A DNA stretch of 64,000 bases from JBCCCJ01 sp039029315 (GTDB lineage: Bacteria; Bacteroidota; Bacteroidia; J057). Location: contig JBCCGK010000006.1 in NCBI GenBank assembly GCA_039029315.1, positions 62,001 to 126,000 on the forward strand, written 5' to 3'. This document shows, one piece after another, positions 17,785 through 26,877 of the stretch (positions are counted from its first letter, which is position 1; every line of letters starts with the position of its first letter). Below the pieces are notes generated by a model. The model was not told the DNA's origin. It ran no database searches and saw nothing but the letters and a program-made list of their open reading frames with translations. The translations under genes were made by a program, and so were the position numbers.

Positions 17785-18074
17785 AGTTGCTAATATTTCG
17801 GCTCGCCAAAATAAGAGGAAATGGCTGTAAAAGAAAGTGGTAATTGAGAGAACTCTAAGATCGTGACAAGAGATTGTTGGGCAGAAACAAATTCAGGGTC
17901 AGCATGTGGGTAAATGTGTGGAATCTGCTTTTGTATCTGAACTAAAAAAAGTCTGACTGTTGGGATGTGGAAGTATCGTCCTAATGCAGAAACATCAATC
18001 CCGTGACTTGCCTATTATTATACCCGAATCAAGGGCCGGCCCTATTACATCATTCAATTACTGTCAAGCAGTCT

Positions 18075-18419
18075 CTACTTTTGCTTAACTATTCTCAGAG
18101 AAACCAACCGTCGAATCCCATCCCCAAGCATGAACAATCCCAGGATGCAGATTCCTCCTCCTACTTTTTCTCCCAAGGCATCATGTGCTCCTTGTGACAA
18201 CAGGGTCCACCAAAGAATTCCAACAAACAGGATGAGGATTCCAATGCCAAATTCTGTAAATCCTTGTCTAAAAGATGTCTTGATTCGTTGATCGATCATG
18301 GATGCGGCATCCTTTTCCGTCAAGCCATCTTCGATCAGCAGATTGATGGTTTCTGTTCTTGAAAATCCCGCACTGAGATAATCAGTCGCTTTTGATGTCC
18401 ATTCATTATGTTCTCGCAT
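18075..18419 (-). CDS. Small membrane protein of unknown function
   Basis: 114 residues: a charged helical N-terminus (1-50) including LIEDGLTEKDAASMIDQRI, then two hydrophobic helices (FGIGILILFVGILWWTLL and GGICILGLFMLGDGIRRLV) and a short basic tail. The layout is a small two-helix inner-membrane protein; no family recognised. It is isolated, with about 290 bp of gene-free DNA on each side in which I see no structured element beyond AT-rich spacer. Confidence 0.6.
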   Translation of the reverse strand: MREHNEWTSKATDYLSAGFSRTETINLLIEDGLTEKDAASMIDQRIKTSFRQGFTEFGIGILILFVGILWWTLLSQGAHDALGEKVGGGICILGLFMLGDGIRRLVSLRIVKQK

Positions 18420-18699
18420 GCCTATCCAATGGTGTTAAAGAAAAACCCAGAGTTACATTGGTCATTAAGTGTACTTGAAATTATCTCATCAGTCAATCCT
18501 CTTAAATGGGGAAATTGTCTCCCCACTAATAGGGAGAATCAGGTCCATTCACCTCAAAGATTGTTTGGATAATATTTTGGGGAAAGATTAGGGGAAAATC
18601 ACAACCCTTTTGACCTAACCTACTCTATACGAATAACATGCTCACAAAAAAGAACAATATTTCCTCTCTGTCTCTTTTCTCTCATCCTCCCAAATTGCG

Positions 18700-18707
18700 T
18701 ATATTTG
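18700..18707 (+). promoter_or_regulatory. Candidate -7 promoter element TATATTTG
   Basis: An exact match to the Bacteroidota -7 consensus TAnnTTTG, 4 bp before the OmpA-protein start codon. If used, the transcript would begin at or near the ATG and be almost leaderless. No clear -33 TTTG is seen, so the call is weak. Confidence 0.35.
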
Positions 18708-18711
18708 ACTA

Positions 18712-19449
18712 ATGATCAGAATAACACTCCCCATCATTTGCCTTCTCGGCCTTTTTATTGGCAGTAGTTGCGTCTCCCAGGATCAGTATAATGATGCCCA
18801 ATACAGGGTAGATTCCTTATACAATCAATTGATCATGGAACAACGTCTGAATGATCAACTACAACATTATATCGAGACCATTTATTACGAGAAAGTTGAG
18901 CCAAATTGGTCTTCCTCCATTGACTTACCTGTCTCCAAAGAATCTGCACAAACGGTAGAAACCGAAGATCTGAATGCGCTTCCCGAGATTTCTTCGCCAG
19001 AAGCGCTGCAAGCAGAATCCACCAACACGCGTTCGGATGCCAGACTGTCCAAGCCCAAGGAAGACCCAGAACAGCCGAAAATTCCAGCATTTCTCCTGAA
19101 GGAAGAAATCCACTTTGCCAAGAACCAAACCAATCTGGATGAAACCAGCCTGAATCTGATTGCCAAGGTGGCCAGGGCATTCAAAAACAGAAAAGATTAT
19201 CTGATCACCATTGAGGGGCACACTGACAATTCTGAATCTATGCCTGAGGGAGGAAAGTCGAGTCACTGGGAGCTGAGTACAGAACGCGCCGCTGTGGTTG
19301 CCAAGCAACTCATTGCCAATGGAGTTTCCCCTCATTTATTGCGGATTTCGGGCCGTGGCATGTTTCTCCCCCATGCTTCAAATCATACTGTAGTCGGGCA
19401 AGAAAAAAATCGAAGAGCCGAAATCATCCTGAGTCCCAAAAAGCAATAG
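18712..19449 (+). CDS. OmpA-family peptidoglycan-binding lipoprotein
   Basis: 245 residues. A lipoprotein signal ends in GLFIGSSC (Cys at 20), then a short coiled-coil part (DAQYRVDSLYNQLIMEQRLN), an acidic Ser/Pro/Glu-rich linker, and a C-terminal OmpA domain from about 130 (IHFAKNQTNLDETSLNLIAK, LITIEGHTDNSE, LSTERAAVVAKQLIANGV, LLRISGRGMFLPHASN, NRRAEIIL). The Asp and Arg that hold diaminopimelate are present (HTDN, NRRAE). It tethers the outer membrane to the cell wall. The RND transporter gene starts 56 bp downstream. Confidence 0.9.
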   Translation: MIRITLPIICLLGLFIGSSCVSQDQYNDAQYRVDSLYNQLIMEQRLNDQLQHYIETIYYEKVEPNWSSSIDLPVSKESAQTVETEDLNALPEISSPEALQAESTNTRSDARLSKPKEDPEQPKIPAFLLKEEIHFAKNQTNLDETSLNLIAKVARAFKNRKDYLITIEGHTDNSESMPEGGKSSHWELSTERAAVVAKQLIANGVSPHLLRISGRGMFLPHASNHTVVGQEKNRRAEIILSPKKQ

Positions 19450-19464
19450 CAGATTCCGGACTGA

Positions 19465-19499
19465 TTTTGTTCCCTGATGAGGAAAATTTACTACCTTTG
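19465..19499 (+). promoter_or_regulatory. Candidate Bacteroidota promoter for the RND transporter
   Basis: TTTTG at 19465-19469 and an exact -7 element TACCTTTG at 19492-19499, separated by 22 bp and ending 6 bp before the ATG at 19506. This fits the TTTG-N19-22-TAnnTTTG pattern, though the spacing is at the long end. Confidence 0.5.
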
Positions 19500-19505
19500 C
19501 CCCCT

Positions 19506-21905
19506 ATGAATCCCGTTTGGCAAGCTATTGCAACCTTTATCATACGGAAACGCATCCCCATACTGATCGTATTGGGCCTGGTTACAGCATTTATGTGGAG
19601 TAAGCGCGGGACTGAACTTGTACAAGCAATCTCACAGGTAATCCTCACAGATGATCCGGATCTTGAAGTGTACAAGCAGTTCACAGAAAACTTCGGCGAT
19701 GATGGCAACGTCCTTGTTGCAGCTCTGGAAGGCGATTTTTTGAGCTATGAACGCTTCGTCGCTCTATACGATCTGACAATCAAAATAGAACAGTTGGAAG
19801 GAGTCGAAGGTGTATTCGGCCTGACTCGACTCTATGATGTGATCCGAAATGACAGCATCTCCAGCTTTGAACTTCAACCGCTTGTGAGTCGCCGACCAGA
19901 ATCGGCGGAAGAAGTTGATAGTCTCGTGGTGCGTCTGAAAAAGATGGCATTTTATGATGGCCTCCTGCTTGATGAAGACAATAACACCACTCTCCTGGCA
20001 GTTTCCCTGAATCCGGAAATGCTCAATACGGATAAGAAAATCCCTATGGTCAACTCAGTGAAAGCTGAGATTAACAAGGTTGGAGAACGATTTGATACCG
20101 TTCCGAAATTTGCAGGGCTTCCGGTTTTGAGAGTAAATATGCACCAAACAGTCAAGCAAGAATTATTTCTCTTTCTGGGATTGGCCTTGATTGTAACCGC
20201 CTTCACCTTGTTGATATTTTTCAGATCCTTGTATACTGTCCTCTTTCCGATGATGGTAGTGGGGAGTGTCATTATCTTTTCTCTCGGATTGATTGGGCTG
20301 TTTGGGTATAAGATGTCCTTGATCACCGGCGTCATCCCAGCTCTAATCACCGTTATCTCGATTCCGAACTGTGTCTATCTGATTACGAAATATCATATTG
20401 AGTACCGCAAAACCAAAAACAAGCTCAAATCCCTGATTTTGGTGATTGAGAAGATCGGCATTGTCACCGTTATGACCAATGCGACGACAGCTGTAGGATT
20501 GGGGGTTTTGGCATTCACGGATATTGCACCACTCAGAGAATTTGGAATTGTAGCAGGACTCAGTGTGGTTGCTGCTTTTTTCATCTCCCTCTTATTGATT
20601 CCGGTGGTGTTCAGTTTTCTTCCTCCTCCCAATGAGAATCAAACCAAACACCTGGATCGCAAAAGTCTCAGTGTCGTCATCAACCTTATCGACTGGTTGG
20701 TGATGAATCATAGATGGGCAGTCTACACCATGAGTATCATGCTGGCTGGAGCTTCACTGTATGGAATGACAAGGATTTTGCCTGTTTCGTACATGGTGGA
20801 TGATATTCCTCAAGACAGCAAAGTCCTGACAGATCTCAAATACATTGAAGCAAGGTTCAACGGAGCCCTTCCATTTGAAATTCTGATTGACACCAAACAG
20901 AAACGTGGCGTTTTGAAACGAAAAACGCTACAAAACATCCATAAACTTCAAAACAGATTAGCGGAGTATGAAGACATCTCACGAAGTATAAGTGTGAGTG
21001 ATTTCGCGATGTTTTTCCGTCAGGCATTTTTTGGAGGCAATCGTGAAGATTATGATCTCCCAACCAGGAATGAATTCAATTTCATTCTCGATTATGCCCG
21101 GAAAACGGAGTTCTTTGGGGAATTGTCCATTTCCAAAACCCTGACAGACTCTAGCATGCAAATCACCAGAATATCTGCTTCTGTTCGGGATATCGGTTCC
21201 TTGAAGATGGATGCGCTGGTAGACTCTGTCAGAAAAGACGTTGCCGAAATATTCGATGAAGAAAGGTACGATACCGCAGTAACTGGCACAACACAAATCT
21301 TTATCAAAGCAAATGAAGCGCTGATCGAGAACCTGTTGAGAAGTCTGTTATTGGCATTTGGGGTGATTGCGATCCTGATGGGTATTCTGTTCCGTTCTGG
21401 TCGAATGGTTATGATTAGCCTGATTCCCAATCTGCTGCCGCTTATTATGGTCGCTGGCGTTATGGGCTTTACAGGGATTGCACTCAAACCTTCTACAGCC
21501 CTTGTGTTCGGTGTCGCCTTCGGGATTGCAGTAGATGATTCCATCCACTTCTTGGCGAGATACCGCCTGGCCAGAAAACTCGGAGATACCGTTACCCAAG
21601 CCGTCAGCAACTCCTATCAGGATACAGGAGTGAGCATGATTTATACCTCCATCATTCTCTTCTTCGGCTTTGTCTGCTTCATCGCCTCAGACTTTGGCGG
21701 CACACAAGCCCTCGGACTGCTGACTTCCATGACTCTGGGCATTGCGATGTTCAGCAATCTGTTGCTGTTACCTGCGCTGCTTCTCACTTTTGATCAGGAA
21801 GCTCCCAAGCCTCCTGTTCCCGGCGAACTTCAGGTTCTTCGCGCAGATACGATTGTGCCTCCACCAGAAATCCCTAACATCAAATCCAAGGAGGAAGAGG
21901 TGTAA
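19506..21905 (+). CDS. RND superfamily transporter of the MMPL/HpnN-like type
   Basis: 799 residues from the ATG at 19506 (an upstream TTG at 19467 falls inside the promoter). Twelve-helix layout: TM1 near the start, a periplasmic domain, TM2-6 (from LFLFLGLALIVTAFTLLIFF), a second domain from ~400, and TM8-12. The second half carries the MMPL core GVAFGIAVDDSIHFLARYRL, with paired Asp in the membrane for proton relay. These export lipids, hopanoids or other amphiphiles (COG1033). There is no membrane-fusion or TolC partner next door, so it is not a tripartite drug pump. The cargo is unknown. The 248 bp after the stop hold no gene that I can support. Confidence 0.88.
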   Translation: MNPVWQAIATFIIRKRIPILIVLGLVTAFMWSKRGTELVQAISQVILTDDPDLEVYKQFTENFGDDGNVLVAALEGDFLSYERFVALYDLTIKIEQLEGVEGVFGLTRLYDVIRNDSISSFELQPLVSRRPESAEEVDSLVVRLKKMAFYDGLLLDEDNNTTLLAVSLNPEMLNTDKKIPMVNSVKAEINKVGERFDTVPKFAGLPVLRVNMHQTVKQELFLFLGLALIVTAFTLLIFFRSLYTVLFPMMVVGSVIIFSLGLIGLFGYKMSLITGVIPALITVISIPNCVYLITKYHIEYRKTKNKLKSLILVIEKIGIVTVMTNATTAVGLGVLAFTDIAPLREFGIVAGLSVVAAFFISLLLIPVVFSFLPPPNENQTKHLDRKSLSVVINLIDWLVMNHRWAVYTMSIMLAGASLYGMTRILPVSYMVDDIPQDSKVLTDLKYIEARFNGALPFEILIDTKQKRGVLKRKTLQNIHKLQNRLAEYEDISRSISVSDFAMFFRQAFFGGNREDYDLPTRNEFNFILDYARKTEFFGELSISKTLTDSSMQITRISASVRDIGSLKMDALVDSVRKDVAEIFDEERYDTAVTGTTQIFIKANEALIENLLRSLLLAFGVIAILMGILFRSGRMVMISLIPNLLPLIMVAGVMGFTGIALKPSTALVFGVAFGIAVDDSIHFLARYRLARKLGDTVTQAVSNSYQDTGVSMIYTSIILFFGFVCFIASDFGGTQALGLLTSMTLGIAMFSNLLLLPALLLTFDQEAPKPPVPGELQVLRADTIVPPPEIPNIKSKEEEV

Positions 21906-22153
21906 GGACATTTTCAGGCGAATTGATTCAGATCGTTTGGCAAGAGGAGGAATCTATCTTCCATCTTTTACCCGCTATTCCTATCGGAACCGATGTAACA
22001 ATCGTCGAGAGAGCTTCATCCCTCCTTTCTCTATTTGATCGCTCCCTACACAGGATTTCCCCATTTTTTCCATATTCCAGAAAAAAAAAACAGGTCATGC
22101 AACCAAATTTGGAGCGATCTCATCTACCCTATGTAACATGACCAATAGCCAGC

Positions 22154-22729
22154 ATGATCAGGACAATGACAAAAATTCCTGCATATTCAGAGGCCGAATT
22201 GGTGGCGGGATGTAAAAGAGGAGATGCCACCTTTCAGAAAGCCCTCTACCAACGCTACTACCGATTGATGTTTGGTGTGTGTCTTCGCTATACAGACAAT
22301 CAGGAAGATGCACAAGATATCTTGCAGGAAGGGTTTATCAAGGTGTATTCGAATATTCAGTCATTCCGCGGGCAAGGGTCTTTTGAGGGGTGGGTTCGAA
22401 GAATTATGGTTCATACCTCGATCGAGCATTATCGCCGAAATTCGCGATACTTTATGGTAGATATCAAGGAAGCAGGCCCAATGGAGTTTGATGGAGATGC
22501 GCTTTCGGGCTTGAGTAGAGAAGAGATTCTTCGATTGGTGCAGAATCTACCGGCAGGCTACCGAACTGTGTTTAGCTTGTATGTGATCGAGGGATATACC
22601 CATCAGGAGATCAGTCTTATGCTGGACATTTCGATCGGCACATCCAAATCACAATTGTCCAGAGCAAAGAAGCTGTTACAATCTCAACTCAGGAGAATGA
22701 ATGTGAGAGCGACAGGTGAAGGAGCTTGA
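22154..22729 (+). CDS. ECF-type sigma-70 family RNA polymerase sigma factor
   Basis: 191 residues with region 2 (ALYQRYYRLMFGVCLRYTDN, then DAQDILQEGFIKVYSNI and FRGQGSFEGWVRRIMVHTSI) and region 4 (LPAGYRTVFSLYVIEGYTHQ, then LDISIGTSKSQLSRAKKLL), separated by a short linker and lacking regions 1 and 3. That is the ECF layout. An ATG at 22166 is an alternative start. It is the first gene of an operon with a membrane protein 60 bp downstream and an outer-membrane barrel, so it probably controls an envelope response through the former. Promoter specificity is unknown. Confidence 0.92.
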   Translation: MIRTMTKIPAYSEAELVAGCKRGDATFQKALYQRYYRLMFGVCLRYTDNQEDAQDILQEGFIKVYSNIQSFRGQGSFEGWVRRIMVHTSIEHYRRNSRYFMVDIKEAGPMEFDGDALSGLSREEILRLVQNLPAGYRTVFSLYVIEGYTHQEISLMLDISIGTSKSQLSRAKKLLQSQLRRMNVRATGEGA

Positions 22730-22789
22730 GGAGAAGGAAGAGGGCATGATTAACATTGACGCGAAAAAAGAATTAGATATTTTATTGAC

Positions 22790-23722
22790 ATGGAAGAGAA
22801 TCGAGACATAAGAGGACTTCTCCAGGAGCAGTTCGCCAACTTTGAGGCGGACCCGGGAGTGGATCTTTGGGCGGGAATAGAAGCGGAACTTCATTCCCCT
22901 CCAGCCAAAAATCGCAAAGGAGTGGTTTGGATGAGCATTGCAGCTTCTTTTGCCTTATTACTTAGCATGCTTTGGCTTTTGCAGCCTTCGCAGAAAGATG
23001 GCCATGATCGAATCGCAGAAGAGCATCCTATCTCTACTCCAGTGATTGTGCCTCCTGTAGCTTCGACCAAGCAGCTCACCAAGGAATCAGAAGAGACTGT
23101 ACTTCCCAGAGAACAGGAAGTTCCTGTCCAGATAGCTGTCAATGCGCCGGTCGAAAAAAAAATGTCTCCGAAACAAAGTGCTCCAAATCAACCAGTCAAT
23201 CTACCACCGAGTGAAGAAGAATCTGGTCAAGAAACATATGCAGAGACGCATCCAACTTTTCAGGTTGCTCCCCTGAATCCTATGGCTGCATCCTCCTGGA
23301 AAAGTTCCAAAATCAGTTCGGAGATTCCTCAGAAGGCCTCTGAGTTGATCGCAGCGGAAGTGCCCAAGAAACTCAATGCTGTTCAAAGAGAGCTTATCCA
23401 TCCCAAAAATGATATCAACTTCAATAACCTCACTCTGGGACAAGCGATTGTTTTTGCCTCTACTGAAATCAGCAAACTTGCCAACTCTCCGGTAGAAGTT
23501 CGCCATGAAAAAGGAGAAAATGAAAAGGTCAGCACCTACAAACTCAACTTCTTCAATGTCAAAGTTGCTTCCAATGAAACAACCAAGACAGCTTCAGATC
23601 CCGACAAAACCCTGGCATCTGCAGAGCCGATTGAGAAGATCAATACTTTCCAGCTAGACCTGTTCAATTTTAGAATCAAAAAGAAAACTCACAAACGCGT
23701 AATTAATAAGAGAAAATCATGA
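22790..23722 (+). CDS. Single-pass membrane protein, probable anti-sigma factor
   Basis: 310 residues. A short cytoplasmic N-terminus (1-42, with DLWAGIEAEL) is followed by one transmembrane helix (VWMSIAASFALLLSMLWLL, ~47-65) and a long low-complexity periplasmic part rich in Pro, Glu, Gln and Ser. The C-terminus is basic (IKKKTHKRVINKRK) and preceded by a repeated motif: STYKLNFFNVKV and NTFQLDLFNFRI. Position directly after an ECF sigma gene and topology both suggest an anti-sigma factor, but I see no zinc-binding HxxxCxxC motif, so the call is inference from context. The next gene overlaps it by 4 bp (ATGA). Confidence 0.6.
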   Translation: MEENRDIRGLLQEQFANFEADPGVDLWAGIEAELHSPPAKNRKGVVWMSIAASFALLLSMLWLLQPSQKDGHDRIAEEHPISTPVIVPPVASTKQLTKESEETVLPREQEVPVQIAVNAPVEKKMSPKQSAPNQPVNLPPSEEESGQETYAETHPTFQVAPLNPMAASSWKSSKISSEIPQKASELIAAEVPKKLNAVQRELIHPKNDINFNNLTLGQAIVFASTEISKLANSPVEVRHEKGENEKVSTYKLNFFNVKVASNETTKTASDPDKTLASAEPIEKINTFQLDLFNFRIKKKTHKRVINKRKS

Positions 23723-24639
23723 AACTGAAACGCCACACCACCCGCATAAGCACCACTTTCCTCGCTTTTATGTTGATCATTGCTATCACTTTCGGCCAGG
23801 AAAAAAGAGAAGTTATCAAAACAGATACTACTGAAATTTCTGTAGGAAAGAGACAATTTCTCATCATCAAAGATGAAAATGGGAAACGAATCGAAATCAA
23901 GGATACCGAGAAAGATGGTTATGATGGAGATGACAGAGATGCAGATTGGGACGAAGAAAGAGAATGGGATGATGACGACTATGATTATCGCCAGAAGCAA
24001 GAAGAAATAAAGGATCGCAAATCTGATGTAGATCTGTTAGGACTTGACATTGGCTTCACCAACTATTTCGCCAATAACACTTATGGTACAGATGCGGCAA
24101 TCCCTGAACTGGATTTGGTTCCTTTTCGACCCGGTGGACATGTTGCCTTGCATCTTCTTCCCACACGTGTAAGCATGGCTGGCAATGGCGCAGTCAACCT
24201 CAAGACTGCCATCACCGTTGATTGGAACAATTATCATTTCACCAATGATATCACCCTCCTTGAAGGACAAGAACAGCTGACATTTGATACCACAGGTGTT
24301 TCTTTTTCCAGAAACAAACTCATGGTTCGATATGCGCAGATTCCCCTTATGCTCAATATCAATACAGACCCTCAGAATGATGACGGCGTGAGCATCTCCT
24401 TCGGGGTATATGGAGGCATCCTCTGGAAAGCCAGAACCAAGCAGGTCAGTGCAGAGAACGGCAAGGTTAAGATCAATGGAGACTATAACCTGAATCCTTT
24501 CAGATATGGCCTTATGGCGCGAATAGATTTCAAATGGTTTGATTTCTATATGAATTACAACCTTAGCGAACTCTTTGCAGAAGGCAATAATCCAAGTACT
24601 CAGACCTTCGTAGCTGGTGTTAACTTGATTGACTTTTAA
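23719..24639 (+). CDS. Outer-membrane beta-barrel protein with acidic N-terminal segment
   Basis: 306 residues. A signal peptide ends near FGQ (residue ~27), then a beta segment and a very acidic stretch (Asp/Glu-rich, ~70-95, e.g. DWDEEREWDDDDYDYR), then a barrel of about eight strands typical of the PorT/OMP_b-brl family, ending VAGVNLIDF with terminal Phe. It is translationally coupled to the probable anti-sigma gene. The acidic belt may bind divalent cations (inference). The operon is closed by a hairpin 22 bp after the stop. Confidence 0.75.
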   Translation: MKLKRHTTRISTTFLAFMLIIAITFGQEKREVIKTDTTEISVGKRQFLIIKDENGKRIEIKDTEKDGYDGDDRDADWDEEREWDDDDYDYRQKQEEIKDRKSDVDLLGLDIGFTNYFANNTYGTDAAIPELDLVPFRPGGHVALHLLPTRVSMAGNGAVNLKTAITVDWNNYHFTNDITLLEGQEQLTFDTTGVSFSRNKLMVRYAQIPLMLNINTDPQNDDGVSISFGVYGGILWKARTKQVSAENGKVKINGDYNLNPFRYGLMARIDFKWFDFYMNYNLSELFAEGNNPSTQTFVAGVNLIDF

Positions 24640-24661
24640 TTGACATTCGACCTAGTATATA

Positions 24662-24690
24662 GAAAGCAGCGCCCTTGGGGCGCTGCTTTC
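24662..24690 (+). terminator. Rho-independent-type terminator hairpin
   Basis: GAAAGCAGCGCC pairs with GGCGCTGCTTTC around a 5-nt loop, a very GC-rich 12-bp stem 22 bp after the barrel gene stop. The following T-run is weak (GTTTGGG), so it is a strong hairpin but an imperfect terminator. Confidence 0.7.
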
Positions 24691-24768
24691 GTTTGGGATC
24701 AACAAGGGAGATGAAGCAGGCTAGCCAAAAAATCATTATTTTTGTTTCAACATGCTTCTAGCTTGAGA

Positions 24769-25650
24769 ATGATGCGTATTGATTCAAGAGAAAAATACAT
24801 CAATCCTTTGACGGATTTCGGTTTCAAAAAACTCTTTGGAAGCGAACCGAATAAGATATTGTTGATTGACTTTCTCAATCAAGTACTCCCCAACAAAAAG
24901 ATTCAGGATTTGTCCTATTCTTCAACAGAAAAGCTGGGCAAAACAGAGATAGATCGAAAAGCTGTGTTCGACTTATACTGTATTGGAGATCAAGGGGAAC
25001 GGTTCATTGTAGAGATGCAGAAAGCCAAACAAAACTATTTCAAGGACAGGAGTGTTTTTTATGCTTCTTTTCCCATCCAGGAACAAGCCCAAAAAAGCGA
25101 GTGGAATTATCAACTGGAGGCGATTTATTCTGTCGGAATTCTGGATTTCATTTTTGATGATCAGGCATCTGATGCCAATTTGCTTCATGTGGTAGAATTG
25201 AAGGATCAGCGATGCGAAGTCTTTTATGACAAATTGAAATTTGTCTACATAGAGTTGCCAAAATTCAGAAAAAAGGAAAATGAATTAAGCAGCCATTTCG
25301 ACAAATGGCTATATGTATTTACCCACCTTTCTCAACTACAGGATCGTCCCAAAGCTTTACAGGAACGAATCTTCAAGCGACTCTTTGATGCAGCAGAGAT
25401 TGCGCGATTTTCTCCTGAAGAAAGAGACGCATATGAAGAAAGTCTCAAATACTACCGGGACATCAAGAATATCGTCGATACCTCCAAGGCTGAAGGCAAA
25501 GAAGAAGGCAGAGAAGAAGGTCGAGAAAAAGGTCGAAAAGAAAGATCCTATGAAATTGCTCAACAAATGAAGCAAAAAGGCTACCCGATTGAGCAAATCT
25601 CGGAGTTGACTGGCTTGTCCCCATCCGAGATCGAACGCTTAACCCGCTAA
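24769..25650 (+). CDS. Rpn-family PD-(D/E)XK nuclease (putative transposase, PF12784 type)
   Basis: 293 residues from the ATG at 24769; the frame runs back to a TTG at 24742. The N-terminus YINPLTDFGFKKLFGSEPNK is the hallmark of the family, and the nuclease core is seen as AVFDLYC (Asp) followed by GERFIVEMQKAKQ (Glu-x-Gln in place of Glu-x-Lys). The C-terminus has a charged EGxEEGRxxG repeat tract (residues ~245-262) and a small helix-turn-helix-like end (GYPIEQISELTGLSPSEIER). Homologues such as E. coli RpnA promote recA-independent recombination and can act in phage defence; despite the name they are rarely flanked by terminal repeats, and none are seen here. Confidence 0.88.
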   Translation: MMRIDSREKYINPLTDFGFKKLFGSEPNKILLIDFLNQVLPNKKIQDLSYSSTEKLGKTEIDRKAVFDLYCIGDQGERFIVEMQKAKQNYFKDRSVFYASFPIQEQAQKSEWNYQLEAIYSVGILDFIFDDQASDANLLHVVELKDQRCEVFYDKLKFVYIELPKFRKKENELSSHFDKWLYVFTHLSQLQDRPKALQERIFKRLFDAAEIARFSPEERDAYEESLKYYRDIKNIVDTSKAEGKEEGREEGREKGRKERSYEIAQQMKQKGYPIEQISELTGLSPSEIERLTR

Positions 25651-25686
25651 CATATGAGGGTCCAATCCTCACCTTCTGAGAATCCT

Positions 25687-26751
25687 CTATGCCACTGTTC
25701 GCGCAATCTCGCGCGCGGACAAATTGCAAAACAATTGAAAGGTAATTCCATTGCGCCCCAATCGCTCCATCAAAGCAGGTTCGAATTCCAGACATGCCTG
25801 CCCCTCATAATGATTCAGCAAACTAATGGCAATATCATGTCTATGGACCCCATATTGAGCCAAATGAGGGAATTTGGTTTCCAAGAGATCCAACAATTGA
25901 TTCAGGTGATTACTTGGAGACTGAGACACAGCTTGTGGTCGAAACTTGCTATAGTTTTTGGTGTGAACTACTTCATGAGGTGCTACCTCCAGAATTTCTT
26001 TTAACGGGATGTGTTGTCCCTCATCATGAATCATGCTGACTTCTGATTGGAGCTTTGCCTGTACAGATTCAGATCCAGGATCGTAGGAATAAAAGACTTG
26101 CTCAAAGCAGTGTTTTTTCAACAGATCCAGGACGATATGCTCGATTTTTTCCTGCTCGCACGACTCCACCAATAATAGATGAGGTTGCCAGAAATATCCG
26201 CCACTGAGCTGCTTTCCGTCCAAGCGGGATTTTTCCTTCTGACCTTGAAACTGCGCATAACTGACCGCATTGGCATACCAGAGAGTCCCATCATCAAAAC
26301 TCACATAGATGGTCGTGTGTGTCTCTTCAGTTCGCTCCAGCCATATGTCCTCAATCTCTACCCAACGAGGATAAGTAAGCAGATTGGTGGGGATCAGGCT
26401 ATCCCATTGGTTGGCGCCACACCGCACACACATCTTGATTCCCTCCTCCCCCATTCGCATCAAGGTGATCGGGTCCCACTCCAACTCATAGGTCCCTGTC
26501 TCTTCATGACAACTCACCCAAAGGGCGATATTCTCCCGGGCAATCTTCTGATCATCCAAGCGATCATACTGCAGCTCTAGCTGATCCAACATGGAATGAA
26601 TAACATGGGCCCCGGGTTCGGATAGGAATTCCTGTCGACATACCTGAAGCAGTGAACGAGGCTGTTTCGATGGTCGACTCCCGAAATAACGACCAATTTT
26701 GGTGTACTTCTCTGTTGGAACCAAAAGCTCTAGCCAATACTGTGTCTGCAT
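25687..26751 (-). CDS. Unknown protein with two related ~60-residue domains
   Basis: 354 residues from the ATG at 26751 (a GTG lies just before it). No signal peptide or membrane segment, so probably cytoplasmic. Residues 52-111 and 283-342 look like copies of one unit: each has a leucine-rich helix, then [ND]IA, a His-Glu/Tyr turn, LE-[WF]-[DE]-P, a met-rich [ML]xR[ML]GxxGI helix start and a terminal Cys. The middle holds WLERTEETHTTIYVSFDDGT, which looks beta-rich. I do not recognise a family. Convergent with the Rpn gene and preceded by an 18-bp inverted repeat. Function unknown. Confidence 0.65.
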   Translation of the reverse strand: MQTQYWLELLVPTEKYTKIGRYFGSRPSKQPRSLLQVCRQEFLSEPGAHVIHSMLDQLELQYDRLDDQKIARENIALWVSCHEETGTYELEWDPITLMRMGEEGIKMCVRCGANQWDSLIPTNLLTYPRWVEIEDIWLERTEETHTTIYVSFDDGTLWYANAVSYAQFQGQKEKSRLDGKQLSGGYFWQPHLLLVESCEQEKIEHIVLDLLKKHCFEQVFYSYDPGSESVQAKLQSEVSMIHDEGQHIPLKEILEVAPHEVVHTKNYSKFRPQAVSQSPSNHLNQLLDLLETKFPHLAQYGVHRHDIAISLLNHYEGQACLEFEPALMERLGRNGITFQLFCNLSAREIARTVA

Positions 26752-26783
26752 CACTTATTTATCACAAGGTAGAACGTAATAAT

Positions 26784-26830
26784 ATGATTGGGTTATTTGC
26801 AAATTTCAATAATGCAAATAACCCAATCAT
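26784..26830. repeat. Perfect 18-bp inverted repeat with 11-nt loop
   Basis: ATGATTGGGTTATTTGCA (26784-26801) is exactly complementary to 26813-26830. It lies 32 bp upstream of the duplicated-domain gene and 47 bp downstream of the phosphatase gene, both on the minus strand. No T-run follows on either strand, so a classical intrinsic terminator is doubtful; an operator or an RNA structure in the leader is possible. Confidence 0.85.
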
Positions 26831-26877
26831 TATAAAATTACCGAATCGAAAATTCGTAAAATATTACTTTTGGAATA

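Noticed and set aside
24769..25650. Insertion sequence around the Rpn-type putative transposase
   Set aside because: No terminal inverted repeats or target duplications are seen around the gene; the family is nuclease-like and usually stands alone.
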